Assembly (NCBI GenBank): GCA_023159155.1 | Contig: JAJNNX010000015.1 | Span: forward strand, 744,001 to 808,000 | DNA from: Ustulina deusta | Taxonomy: Eukaryota > Ascomycota > Sordariomycetes > Xylariales > Xylariaceae | DNA: 64,000 nt | Direction of reading: 5' to 3' | Part shown: piece by piece, positions 12,171 to 23,426 of the stretch | Layout: each line of letters opens with the position of its first letter | Numbering within the stretch: position 1 is the stretch's first letter | Made by a program: the position numbers and the translations under genes | Notes under the pieces: generated by a model | The model's database searches: none | Told to the model about the DNA's origin: nothing | The model's input: the letters and a program-made list of their open reading frames with translations, nothing else

Positions 12171-13341
12171 CTTGGTGAGGTGCGTGGGGGATGTTTCGAG
12201 CAATGGGTTTGGTGGAATGCGTGTCGTCCGAGGCAACTCTGGTAGAGGAAAGGCGAGCTGGGCCGGGCTGGACTGAGCTGGACTTGTTTATAAACAAACC
12301 CCTTAAGTAGTTCTTGAGCCTTCGTTTTCCGAGCGGTGATATTAGAGATGACGTTGAGGATGCTACCGACAAAGACAAGAGGTAAAGGTCTGACGATACC
12401 AGCGTCTTTTCTTCTTATATACACGACTCTGAACGAGGAGGTACCGCCGAACCTCCCAACTCTGGTAATAGCGCGTGGCACCAAAAGGGACCAGACGCCC
12501 CGAGCTCTGGACTCCTCATCGCGTACATGCCCACGAGGTTAGGCATACTCCATCAATCCGCGAGACGGCGGTCTAACCACCTCGTATCCGTGCCGCGTGC
12601 GTCCCGCTGCCACCTGACGAAGCTGGGGTCGGGGGCGGCGCGCTGGGGTTGGTAGCACGGTATGATATTACGAGGGGCTCTGAAACCCGGCTCGAAAACG
12701 TCATTCCACTGCCAGGGGAGTTTACCCGACTCTTCCGATTCGACGGGAAAGCGTTGTTGAACAGGCGCGTGGTGGGCGGGATCGACAATGCCAAGCTCTC
12801 GTATTGTTAGACGCGCTTGCATGGCAGGCCACGTTCTCCGCACAGACTACGACGTTGTCAACCGTCTTGTAGAAGGGCATCCTGGTGCACAAACACGACT
12901 GTCAAGTCGCCAGCCGAGAGCTTTATTACGTACCGTGATCTTTTTTTGACGGCGGTGTGATCGGAATACGGCTGCTAACGGTACATGTTGACTGATGAGT
13001 GGTGTTGAATGGAATCTGTTGATGTCGTAAGGTGGGTGCTGACAGAGAATCAATGGGTGAAGCTGTATTCATGTAATACCACCGCCAGTCAGTCTGGCGA
13101 CAGACTTCTCGTGTTTAATTCTAAAATACTATTCTTCGGTACCGTGAAGGTGAGAGAAGCTAGCAAGGCTACCCACCACATTCAGAGGCTGAATACCAAG
13201 TTACCAAGACATCTCCATTTATGCGTTGTCGGCAATAAAGGTCGCAAGTGTACGAGCACGATGTGATACAAGAAGAGACACTGTTTCCAGCATATCTAGT
13301 TAAGTATATTCTGTCTATTACATCACTATTTAAAGGTGACT
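12171..13341. other. Intergenic region with a GC-rich ORF
   Basis: Promoter of the small secreted protein plus the 3' flank of the transporter. A 96-codon GC-rich frame on the minus strand (12553-12843) is the only coding-like object; it has no start context or splice partner that I can support. See the separate finding. Confidence 0.4.
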
Positions 13342-15114
13342 CTAGATCACAATGCCTCTGGAAGACCATCCATTTTTGCCTTTCCAGGACCAAAGAATCA
13401 TGAATGCACCAATCCAGATAGACACCGTCATCGCCCAGAACGTCGGGGCATAACACTGCTTTCCATAGCAGAACACATCATCGGCTGCCTCACCACCTTC
13501 AAGCAGGGCCGATTTACGAGCCCCCGCTTGATAGACTGCAGAATAGATGATGCCCCATATTACAGAACCGAAGGCTGGTGTCACAGCAACAATGCCAAAG
13601 TTGGTGCCAAAGTTCTCAACACCCCATATCATGGTGATAATAATAGGTGTCAAACTAAACACGGCACCGTAGCCCGCGCCGATTGAGCCGGATACAATCC
13701 AAAAGCGGCCGGCATGCTCTTGTACTGCACCCGAAGCCAATACTAGGGTCCCAACTGAGAAAGTCAAGGCTGATATAACATATAAAACTACACGCGAAAC
13801 CTGCAGCCTGCGTCGCAAAACAGGCAGCGAATGTGGAGTTCCGGTTTGAACATACTGGCTCTCCGGAGTTGGCGATAGGAGGTCACTGAGTGAGGCAACC
13901 ACCAATCGTGCTACTGTACTCACAGCCGCCATGATGGAGACATGAGTAGCGGCAGAGGGAGGTTTTGAATAGTTATTCGGTGAAGTTAGAGTCCCAATGA
14001 CAGTTCCAAGGTTGTTGATGAATGACTCGCCAGGTCCAATGATAAGCCAGAAACTAATGGCAAAAAACCACATGGTAGGATCAGCCAAAAATCTTCTGGT
14101 CTCAGCATTAAGAAGCCAGGCTTTCTTCAGCTTCGCATACACATCACCTCCGTTGTCTTTTGATGGATCGAGAATAGCGGTATCGTCGTCCTCATCTTCA
14201 TCCTCACCGAGACTAGCGGATTGGACAATAGTACCATAACTCTGATCCGTCCTTCGACGAAACACTTCGCTACTGTCGAGAAGCCCGCTTCTCTCAAGCT
14301 CTTCGACTGCCTCATCGATAAGATCATCCTCGTCTACGACTCGCAAAGTAAATGAACCGAGAATTCCAATGATGAGGAGCAGAATGGAGAGGAACAGAAA
14401 AAAGTGGAACACGTTGACATCCCCCTTGGTTCCATCAGGCTGGACTTCGTAGAGTAGCCGACTTGCGCCTTGGCTGATAATCATGCCACTCAAGCCAAAT
14501 CCTGCGATGGGTGCAACAAGCATCAACCCTCGATATTTCCCTCTACCGAAGTTTTTGGCGCAAGTTGTAACTGTGGCCAGATAGAGGGATGCAGCACCTA
14601 CGCCGATGGCGACAAAGGCAAACAACATGGGGGCGAACGTAGTCTTATGGCCAGCCGCATGGTTTTCGGCTTCTTGTACACCCTTCTGGTATAAGGCGGC
14701 AGCGAGCGCGTATCCGCCACCGGCCAGCACGGCAGAAATGAGTGACAGGAGACCTGGCCCAAAGCGGTCGCACATGTACCCGATGATGGGGACCGGCATA
14801 TACATGGCGATATTCATGGCGCTCGCGATACCATTGATTTGGAATTGGGTGTAGTGCAAGCGCGACTGGAAGAGGTGCCCGTAGAGCGAGAAGACGGTAA
14901 CCGAGCCGGCAGCGAGCGCACCAATAATGGAAGATACGAAGGCGAGGGAGCGCAGAGCAACGGCGCGGCGGCGAAGATTCGAGTTTGGGCTCGCATCGCT
15001 TATTGAGCTGCTGGAGCTGGCGCCGGAGCCGGAGGGGCCGAGCGTCGAGGATGAAAGGGACCGCAGCAGAGGTGCGTGTGACGTATTGGTCGACTCGTTG
15101 GCCATGATGGGCAC
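13342..15114 (-). CDS. MCH1: MCH1-type major facilitator transporter
   Basis: Single-exon 590-residue multispan protein of the major facilitator superfamily, nodulin-like/monocarboxylate-transporter-homologue branch (yeast Mch1). After a Ser-rich cytoplasmic N-terminus, the first helix region reads VTVFSLYGHLFQ, followed by LHYTQFQINGIAS, GYMCDRFGP (the MFS loop 2-3 signature) and TTCAKNFGRGKYRG, all typical of Mch1 proteins. About 12 hydrophobic helices are visible, separated by a long acidic central loop (about residues 255-320, DEDDLIDEAVEE and DEDEDDD). It sits in the vacuolar or plasma membrane by analogy; despite the family name, yeast Mch proteins do not measurably carry monocarboxylates, so the substrate is unknown. 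A second Met (MANEST) four codons in is an alternative start. It shares a divergent upstream region with the F-box gene. Confidence 0.85.
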   Translation of the reverse strand: MPIMANESTNTSHAPLLRSLSSSTLGPSGSGASSSSSISDASPNSNLRRRAVALRSLAFVSSIIGALAAGSVTVFSLYGHLFQSRLHYTQFQINGIASAMNIAMYMPVPIIGYMCDRFGPGLLSLISAVLAGGGYALAAALYQKGVQEAENHAAGHKTTFAPMLFAFVAIGVGAASLYLATVTTCAKNFGRGKYRGLMLVAPIAGFGLSGMIISQGASRLLYEVQPDGTKGDVNVFHFFLFLSILLLIIGILGSFTLRVVDEDDLIDEAVEELERSGLLDSSEVFRRRTDQSYGTIVQSASLGEDEDEDDDTAILDPSKDNGGDVYAKLKKAWLLNAETRRFLADPTMWFFAISFWLIIGPGESFINNLGTVIGTLTSPNNYSKPPSAATHVSIMAAVSTVARLVVASLSDLLSPTPESQYVQTGTPHSLPVLRRRLQVSRVVLYVISALTFSVGTLVLASGAVQEHAGRFWIVSGSIGAGYGAVFSLTPIIITMIWGVENFGTNFGIVAVTPAFGSVIWGIIYSAVYQAGARKSALLEGGEAADDVFCYGKQCYAPTFWAMTVSIWIGAFMILWSWKGKNGWSSRGIVI

Positions 15115-16188
15115 TCTTGTACAAGGTTCAAGGACTCTTGGTCAACGGCTGGTTTCGCGAGAGATCGAGCTCGGACAGCGCAGCTGGTCATCTAGACAGC
15201 GACCGACGACAGCGTATATACAAGGGCTGGAGCAAAGAGAGCATCAAGAAGCAGGTGCAAGGATGAGGATGATGGGCTGGGATAGTCGGAGACAAGGGGA
15301 GACGCGAATAGAGGAGAGATTCGATGTCGCACAACTGCGCGAGGGATTCGACGAGATCAGGTCGTCATGTCGATAAGTCACACGAAGACCTGACCGGAGG
15401 TGGGTTGGAGTGATGAGGGAAGATGACGCTTGCAGAGGAGAAGCTCAAGGGGGACTTTTAGTGAGCGTGTTGATGGCCTGCTGACGTTGCCTATGAGCGG
15501 GCAGATATCGATAGATAGCCGGATAAGCAGGTAGTTAGGTTAGGTATCATCTGCGCCCCACAGCCCCAACGTACTTGGTACCTACGTACCAGTAGGTAGA
15601 TACTACATTGCTAGGCACCTCCTATAACCATACATACCAAGTACCTAAGCTTGAGAGATGAAGACATGGCATTCTTCGTATGTATATACCCACACTCTCT
15701 CTTGTTCTTCCTTTTTTTCAACGACTATCCATACGAAGCGCTGAACTTGGCGATCCAGTTGATTCCTTGTGTTACAGCGGGCATATGTGACCGTGAAACT
15801 CAATCTTGTGAGCTGTCATCACACCACGTCCAGCCTCTCTCGAATAGGGATACCGTATTTACACCCAGCTGCCTACACGAACCGGTCACCAACTTTTCGT
15901 GACCATAGGTAACCCTCCGTTTCACTCCAGCCGTTCTTCCTCCTCCCCCCAAAACGAGGGCATGGTACGTGAATGGTCGCGTGGTAGAACTACACACCGC
16001 CCACACGCGTCGTCTATATATTGCGATCGGAGATGGACAAAGTGGTTTGTCTCGAGTTATTTTCTCCTAACATCGGTATAGTTGGTCCTTGAACCAAGCT
16101 CCTAGTACTACAGCTATCACAGTTCGGGAGTTGGGTCAAGGTTATTAATTGGGTATTGCTTGCCGCCTCTGAAGCTTCTGTCGTCACC
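15115..16188. promoter_or_regulatory. Divergent intergenic region, MCH1-like / F-box gene
   Basis: About 1.07 kb between two divergently transcribed genes, so it must hold both promoters. Positions 15530-15655 contain a cluster of TAGGTA/TACCTA words (see the repeat entry). No specific operator is claimed. Confidence 0.5.
15530..15655. repeat. TAGGTA/TACCTA word cluster
   Basis: Dense palindromic words such as TTAGGTA, TTGGTACCTACGTACC, GTAGGTA and AAGTACCTAAG within about 125 bases. The same vocabulary recurs at 23160-23345, 24815-24835, 31485-31690, 31905-31990, 33935-33995, 54778-54960, 61185-61245 and 63835-63960, always between genes. Confidence 0.6.
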
Positions 16189-17626
16189 ATGAGCCACAGC
16201 TCGAGGTTTGCCCAACTCCGGCAGGTCATCTTTGGCCATGATGGACCCACACGGGAAGAAGTGAGATACTTGAAGATTCTGCTCTCCGACACACAAACGG
16301 ACCTCATCGGTGATTTACCTCTAGAGCTTGTTGTATTGGTCGCTTTGGAGTTACGCCTCAGTGACTTTGCTCGCTGCTTGTGTGTGTCTAAGATCTGGAG
16401 AAAGCGGTTTCTGTCAAGTCCCGTCATTTCAGCATACGCAAAGCATCGTTGGCCAGCTTTGATCGGTGGTGTAGTGAATCGATGCAACTTCCTAGGTACG
16501 CTCTCGAAACTGGGATGGGCAAACTACAGCCTTCGTCATCCAGTCAAGCATAACCCTGAGTTTGTCCCATGGGATGGAACAGCCCATTACCAACTCGATC
16601 CAATATTTCACAACCAATCTGACAATCTACCTGACGCTTATACACGATATCGCACGGACCCGGCTGCGCGAAGCTTTGCTGCCATTTATGCCTCTGGGAA
16701 GGTAGCGTGGCACCCGTGTGGTTGCGTCGTAGTTATCGACGATCTGACATTGAAGATGCGAAAAGTCTTCACTCCGCCGAGTGGTGTGATGCACGGATTA
16801 GGATTGAAGCTACAAGCCCTTGGCTCTAGACTGGTCATTGGCTCAATTGACCGGCTGTTGTATGTTTCATCTATTCTCACCATGAAAATATATTTATTGA
16901 TGTGGGACTTGTAGAATCGCTTGGGATCATATCAATAATCAGGCGTATGAGAAGTCTCTGCCTTGCCGAATTCTTCGATGCACGACTCAAGACGACCGGG
17001 TTGCTATCGTACTCTATGGCGGGGGCGTAGCCATCTGGACCCCTGGTCACGCTGTACTCCAGCTGGACATATCGCCTTTAACCCTCGAACCAAGCATTGG
17101 TCCCTCTGAGGCCAAAACGTGGGAAGCTTGTCTAGACGTTCTCTTCGATTCCCGTGACAGCAAGATCTTGTACCTTGTTTCTGGATTTTGCAATCACATC
17201 GATTCGAGTAACATGGTTCGCGTTACAGTCCATGAGTTTTCAGTGGCAGGTCATGCAGTAGCCTCGTGGTCCTCCGAGTATTACGATCACGCCATAGAAT
17301 ACGGCGATATCGAAGATGCAGCCGAACCACGCATTGTAGTAACAGAATATGCGTTTGAGCGCAATTGTATCTTCTTCTGGAGGCGGACCAAGCGGGTAAG
17401 GAATACACTTGTAGCATCGTTTGACAAACTCGAACGAAAGTTCTTGAGAGACGCAGATTATTTATTCCCCCCAGCCCTTCAGTCGTTTAATAGATACTAT
17501 CCACAGACCCATGGAGGAGTTGACCTAGACTTTGGGGTCGATTTTTTCAGCACAGGTTATGAAGTAGTTCGGTCCATGTTGCTAGGAAAACCGTCCCCAG
17601 ATAGCATTTTATCGAAGACGAATTGA
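16189..17626 (+). CDS. F-box domain protein
   Basis: Two exons, 16189-16859 and 16915-17626, split by a 55-base intron 16860-16914 (GTATGT...TTGTAG) in matching phase, giving about 460 residues. The start at 16189 is preferred for its GTCACC context; an in-frame Met lies 11 codons upstream. Residues about 40-75 form an F-box-like helix bundle: LIGDLPLELVVLVALEL then RCLCVSKIWRKRF. The remainder has scattered repeats of about 40-50 residues with aromatic/Trp-Asp-like ends (KVAWHPCGC, IAIWTPGH-type segments) that could be a degenerate beta-propeller. Such proteins recruit substrates to SCF ubiquitin ligases. Target and regulation are unknown. Confidence 0.82.
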
Positions 17627-18431
17627 CAACACTTTCTCTCACCCCGACAAAGAAAACTTCATATTTGGCAGGAGTAATGATGCGTCAAACCTTCACCGTT
17701 TGCGCGATCACGTTAACTTCGGCAATACTCTAAAACCGACTGGAAGATATTTGATCCCCTCCCTCTTCACGGGATACAGCCTCTGGGCGTCAGTTGTTTA
17801 CAACAATTGAAGGATGCGATTACGCGTTCCTCAAAAGAAAGAAAGAGAAGAGAGAGAGAGAGAGAGAGAATAGTGAAACAGGGAAAATTGGGTAAGCAAG
17901 GGCGAAATGACGGCATCGATGTAAGCGCTGACAAAAAGCTAACAAAAGGGCCTCGGATTTACGGCATCTACAGGTGACACTAATAGCAACAACTGGGCCG
18001 ATGCCTCATCGGTGAGATCTCACTCTTCCTCAACACCGTGTGCTTCAGCGACGCCGTTCCTAGGTACCATGACTTGAACAGTGAGAATACTATATATAAA
18101 CCGAGTCCACGAACTCGACTATCGTTCCCGGGACGGGCATAGGCTGGCAAGCTGATAGTGCCACCGAATTGTAGCCAAGCATACCGGTGTTGGGATGGAG
18201 ACTCGTTCAGCGAATAATCGAGTTGAGTGCCTCAAAGTCCTATAATTGATCTTTCAAAATTACCTTAAACATACACACTAATATCTTACGCAGGCATGGG
18301 ATCAAATAATTAACCGACACAACGAAAAGTCCGACAATAGGTGTAACATAGCCAGCTGTTCTGACTCACGACAGTCATCTATAGGTCTTATAATTCCCAA
18401 TCGTACAGTTGTGTTTCATAATTATATACAT
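17627..18431. other. Convergent intergenic region with GA microsatellite
   Basis: Lies between the 3' ends of the F-box and MAPEG genes. It holds a purine microsatellite (GAAA then GA repeats) at about 17837-17871. No gene seen. Confidence 0.5.
17837..17871. repeat. GA-type microsatellite
   Basis: GAAAGAAAGAAAGAGAAG followed by about eight GA units. It is in a convergent intergenic region and not coding. Confidence 0.8.
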
Positions 18432-19180
18432 TTATAGCTTGGCGAGCCCGGCCTTGACGAACAAAGCGAAGATGGAGCCAATCCCAACGAACCAGACCTG
18501 AGTGCGGAGGGCAGCTAGTTTGCGGTTGCTGCCGAGGAAGATGTACACATAGTTATAGGCGATGCGGCTGGCGATATAGCCGATAGTCAGCGAGTTCAAG
18601 GCCGTGGTGCTAAGACCGGCCGAGTTGCCGGCGACGACCGCCGCCGCGAAGATGGGCAGACCCTCCATACCATTGGCGGAAGCGGCCTCGGCACGCAGGA
18701 TGCGGGCTGCGGTCTAGGCCGCCAGGACCGTCAGCGGGATATCATTGCGCCATGACTAGGAACTCACCTCCTTGTCCAGGTCCGACTTCTCTATCCGAGA
18801 GGTGAAGGTTCTGGGGTTGGCCGGGTCGTAGTACTTCTTGCCAGTCTCGCTGAAAGCGGACTGGGTTCGCGGCCAGAGGGCCTACAGTCGCAAAGTCCAT
18901 ATTAGCGATCTTGCATGTTTGTGGCAGGATTTGCTAGGCAAGCAGGATATTTCCAGTCGCTGTTATATATCAAGATTGCCTGGACACATGCAGCATGCCA
19001 AGAAGCTTCGCACGTGGCATTTAAAAGAGATGCATCTTCCATGACATACAGCGATAAGGGCCACCGGGATCTAGCGCGAGATCAGTCAGCATTTATGCGA
19101 ATCTAGGAAAAATGCAGAACAGTGGATCATACGGTGAAGTATGAGATGTTTTTCTCAGCGAGGAAGGATAGAGACGCCAT
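18432..19180 (-). CDS. MAPEG family membrane protein
   Basis: Four exons: 19133-19180, 19050-19070 (21 bases), 18768-18881 and 18432-18713, giving 154 residues in continuous phase. All three introns have GT...AG ends (62, 168 and 54 bases). The spliced N-terminus reads MASLSFLAEKNISYFT, then IPVALIA from the microexon, then ALWPRTQ...; GKKYYDPANPR follows. The middle has the MAPEG signature RILRAEAASANGMEGLPIF, followed by GYIASRIAYNYVYIFL and LRTQVWFVG. MAPEG proteins (membrane-associated, eicosanoid and glutathione metabolism) are four-helix microsomal proteins including glutathione transferases; this short fungal subgroup is mostly uncharacterised. Activity as a glutathione transferase or peroxidase is inferred from family only. 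Confidence 0.85.
19050..19070 (-). other. 21-base microexon of the MAPEG gene
   Basis: Encodes seven residues (IPVALIA) that complete the first transmembrane helix. It is bounded upstream by CGCTAG and downstream by GTATGT. Without it the N-terminal helix is broken. Confidence 0.7.
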
Positions 19181-20129
19181 CTTGTTGGATATGTTCGCCG
19201 TCGATTGGGACAACTATGGTTACTGGGAGGGGGGAACTAAGAAGGTTTGGTTATTTGTGAGGGGAATAAAAGCCCTTAAATGAGGTTTCAGGGACAGGCT
19301 GTCATCTAATATAGGTACACTAAAGTCATCCCACCCGACGTCACAGGCAAGAATTCAATCTAAGGAGAAAGGTCCACTTGCCGAGGGCACGTTTTACGCT
19401 ACCAGGCCCCCAATTCCAATTCTCCGAGGCGAGATCTTACTGTACATCCAACGTCCTAGCTAGACTACGTACCGAGACGACAACTGCTGTGTTACAATTA
19501 GAAACAATTGCATGGGTAGAGGGAATAGGTGTGAGACGCGTCGCACATTGTGGAGAGGAGCGTGATAGGCTAATAGTATTGTTTTTTTTTTTTTTTTTTG
19601 CGGTTTGCGACATAGCTGACCTCATCGACGAGACGGTTTTAGGTGTTCCCCCGGGGTTTCCCGGTTCCCCGGTTCGCCGGGCGAGTCAGACTAATTCATC
19701 CGTCAGGCCTGCCTAGTCCAGTTGCTTATTCATGCTATCGCTCAAACCTAGATCTCAGGCTACAACAATTTGCGTCGACCATGATGTTAACCTGGATGCG
19801 TATGGATAACAAGATATTTCACCCTCACCCTTGCTAGAAGCGCCTGCTTTATATTTTGTCAAAAAGGAGACGAGTATCAAGAGATGCTCATTTCGCCTTA
19901 CGGACGTCACGATCGCCTGAGGCTGGAACACATAGATGTGACCTAGCTTCGTAAATTTTGGAATTTTGCGCTAGTCGGTTCGAAGCTCAAAATAGTCAGG
20001 ACTATAGGGTATAGGGTATCATATGACAATGCATCGCTGTCGGAATGAGAAGGGACATTTGTTTTGTATACATATTCAGCAGCAAGGGAACATATGAGTT
20101 CATGCGGCTAATCCCCAACTGTCGCTCGC
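19181..20129. other. Intergenic region with poly-T tract
   Basis: Promoter side of the MAPEG gene and 3' flank of the transcription factor. It contains an 18-base T run at 19582-19599. A 112-codon frame spans this homopolymer and is not considered real. Confidence 0.5.
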
Positions 20130-22816
20130 TCATACGAGATCTGTCCCACTCCAGTCTCCCCATAAATCGTTCAAATCTGAACCCAGTAGTTCGAAATTGA
20201 AGTCAGGATTCGGTACTAGCGGCTGGCTAGGATCCATGGGCGGCATCACCCAAGGGATAGAAAATGGTAAACCGTCACGATTAAGTGGTGTAGACACGAG
20301 TTGTGTTGTAGACACTGGTGTGCTCGTTGCGTATGCACTCACGGACTGGGTGGTGGGTTAGTATACGTGCTTACAGAGATTTGACATCTATCGGAACTCG
20401 GGAAAAGAACTTACTGTAGGTTCATTGTGCTGAGTTGAGCTCGGCTGCTGTGCAATGCCATCTAGATGCGTCTCATGCTGTCCTTGGAGGGGGACTTGAT
20501 ATGACAGCAGCTTGTAATGGAGGCCAATAAACCGTTCCGCGGCCCGAGCTCTCGCAGCCTCTGCGGTTTTAAGATCCAGATGGGTTTCGACTACCCCATA
20601 TGCAGCACACATGCTAGAGTAGCCCCAAGGGTCATTATTACCGCATCTCAAGACACGGTCTTCCTTCAAGGCGATGCATTTCTCAATAAGTTCAAGGGTC
20701 TCTTTGTTATTCGAGTTGATGAGCGATATTGAACCTGTTAAACTATTAATTACGGACCGAATGGAAGTAGGTGCTTTGTACACATACCTTTAGGTTGAAG
20801 GAGTGCGATATTACAAAGGTTCATTGCTGCGCTGATCGAGTCCTCGCGAAGAAAGTACAAAGTTCGGATTCCTTTCTGGAAGAGTCGATCATGCATTATG
20901 ACCAAATCTCTGGCAGCAGTATAGTAAATGAACTCTGAAGTCTGATACTTGGAGTGGCTCTTTCGCAATTTGAGAAACGGCTGGTGTAGAGGGATGAGAA
21001 ATTGCCGAAGTTGGATGTGTAATAAAGTATAGGCAAGAGACGGCTTGTGAGAAACACCTGATCTTTGGTCAGACTCAAGGTCCCAAGCGGGCAAGGCGTC
21101 AATCTCATGGGTGATCATATCGGTATATTGAAGAACTTGCTCCCAATCCAGATCGACTGGAGGGCCGGTTAAAATCTTGCATATCTCCAGTCGGATTGGG
21201 AGGCTCTGGCGACTAAAATGAACATATGACGAGAAAGTGTATTCTGCACGTGGCCTTGAAATGGGGACCTCTGTAGAGTCTTGACCAAAGCTGTCATCGT
21301 CGATATTCTTAGGAGCAGCTGTCTCGATGTGGATCTGACTGAGCAACGTTGGAAGTTTTAGATCGAATGAGGTTTGTAGATCGAATTCGACTATTGTCGA
21401 CCACATCCGCCTTCTCATCTCCTTATAGTACGGATTAATTTCGGGCATGATGGTGTCAGGATCTTGATGCAGCCCTATAGTAATGGCATTCTGGAGAAGG
21501 CCGCCGGATGTTGTCCAAAATCGCTTCTTCTTGATGGTGTTAACCCTCTTTGCAAGAAACAAAAGGCACTCGATCTGGTAATGCACCATTGCACGGTGCT
21601 TATGGCTCTGTTGGCTGAACCATGCGTCGCAAGCCTTAACCCACTTCTCGACCATAGCATATGCACTTGACTTCACCCCAATAAATTGGCCGGAAGTTTG
21701 CATGCCTAGGCAACAGGATACTGAGATCATTGATAGCACGAGGACTGTAAACGAAGCAGGTCTCGTATGTCTTGGATCCCAGAACGATTCGTATTCCTTC
21801 CTAAAAGTCGGAATGTGAATGATTCGATGAAGCTGTTCGAACTGATCCAAGTAAACCGTCAATAGGGAATCCGTCTCTTCCTTCGAGGGCAAAAGAGATT
21901 CTAATATGGGTTCGGGTTCGGCAAACTTTCTCTCGCGGTCTTGATGTCTTTTCTGCCGATCCTTCTTATGAATGTTGAGAGGTCGCAACCATTGATCAGC
22001 TGTCTCTTTCATAAAATGGGATATGCCACTGATTTCTTTGAGTGACGACCAAGCATTGTTGTGGCCACAATATCTACTCCTGAAACACATAGCATTGAGT
22101 TTGCACTTGATCCGTGCAATTTCATCTGCGTTGATGAAACCAGCGTTTGGTTGAGGCCAAGATGTGGACGGCGTGTCTTTGGTCGCGTCCCGATTCGTCG
22201 CAGGGGAGGCAGCTACCGTGCTACCATCCATCGACGACTGCTTTGTCAGGGCACTCCGTAGCTGAGCAACTTCGAGCTCCAGCTTCCTGATACGCTCATG
22301 GTCCCGTGCGGCGTCTTTCAGCACAGCACCGTCGACATTTTGGCGAGCGGGGGGCTGATTGTTGTTTGGGCGGCGCCCTTCCGCACCAAAAGAGACAAGG
22401 GGACTCTCCGTCGAAGCAGATGTGTTCTTCGCAGATGGCACCGTGGTCGCCGGCGCACCACCAGGTCTTGACTCGTAAGTGCACCGCTCGGGCGTACCAG
22501 ATTTGATGCAACGATCGCAGGGTAACTCCCTTGAGCATGACAGTTTCCTCCTTCTACACTCGAGACATGAAAGTCGCACTCGCTGACGTTTTCGCGTCGA
22601 GCCTTGGTGATTATCCTCCGCCTCTGGACCGTCATGGTCATCGTGGTCATCGTGTTCATCGTCATCTACATGACGCCTTTTGGCTGTCTCACTCGAGTCT
22701 TCCATTTTGTCAGACGCAGATTCCGGGTAGTGGGGAGCGCGAACAGCGACAGCGACACGTCCATCATTCGGGCGAGGGTCCAGATGATGTAAGTTGATCT
22801 GATAAGACGACTGCAT
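20130..22816 (-). CDS. Zn2Cys6 fungal-specific transcription factor
   Basis: Three exons: 20788-22816, 20415-20734 and 20130-20345, joined by introns 20735-20787 (GTATGT...CAG) and 20346-20414 (GTAAGT...CAG, branch ACTAAC), giving 854 residues. Residues about 80-115 hold the binuclear zinc cluster CLECRRRKLSCSRELPCDRC followed by the last Cys in ERCTYES, the DNA-binding motif of Gal4-type regulators. A predicted coiled coil follows (DHERIRKLELEVAQLRSAL). The central region (about 330-640) matches the fungal trans domain, with FEQLHRIIHIPTF and RRRMWSTIVEFDLQTS. The C-terminus is Pro/Asn-rich and acidic (LNDLWGDW), a plausible activation region. It is divergent from the acid phosphatase gene. 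Its targets cannot be inferred. Met at about codon 38 (MEDSSET) is an alternative start. Confidence 0.92.
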
Positions 22817-23426
22817 TTGTCAGAACTAGGTACCACCCTAGGTATCTAGGGCCTGGCCGGTGCTCGGACTTGAGGTGTCGGGGTTCGGCATTAAGAGCGG
22901 AATCCGAACCAAGCACTATGGTTAGCTTTTATGGTATTGTATTCCATGAGGAATGCTGTATTTTTACAAAACTAGGTCGCAATGAATTGACTGGATAGGT
23001 CTGCGTCCACGATGAGAAGCTACAACTTCTCAACTTCTCAGCTTGTTACAAAATCTCGAGGGGGTGACAACCTTAAGACATGTTCCAGATTTGCATTGGA
23101 ATGTCGGGGTGACAGGGATTCTACGGTATATGTGCATTCCAGCAAACAACGCTCGATTAGGTAGGACTTATCAGCTGGGTAGATAAGGTAGCGATAGGTA
23201 CTACATATACCTAGGTACCGAAGGTTGCAGGGTACCTCCTACCGCATATGGATGATAGGTTACCTAGCTTACCTAAGGTTGGTGCTAAGGGATGCAGAGG
23301 TACTTAGGTACTGGGCGCGTCTGTATCTGTAATCTGTGCCTACCTGTTGTTTGATTCCAACCCTCAGCATGACCTTCTGCCATTTGCAGTTATACCGAAG
23401 CCAGCGACCATAATGATACAGCGACC
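22817..23426. promoter_or_regulatory. Divergent promoter region, Zn2Cys6 factor / acid phosphatase
   Basis: 610 bases between divergent starts. Positions 23160-23345 are filled with TAGGTA/TACCTA words including TATACCTAGGTACCG and TAGGTACTGG. Because the regulator and the phosphatase share this region, co-regulation is possible but not shown. Confidence 0.5.
23160..23345. repeat. TAGGTA/TACCTA word cluster
   Basis: Many copies of TAGGTA, TACCTA and AGGTACC words in both orientations over about 185 bases, including ATACCTAGGTACC and GGTTACCTAGCTTACCTAAGG. Part of a window-wide dispersed set. Confidence 0.65.

Noticed and set aside
19378..19716. 112-codon frame over the poly-T tract
   Set aside because: Contains a run of Phe from the homopolymer, has no start context or motif, and overlaps the MAPEG upstream region.
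19970..19990. GGTTCGAA as a tRNA B box
   Set aside because: No matching A box or acceptor stem could be found; no tRNA supported.
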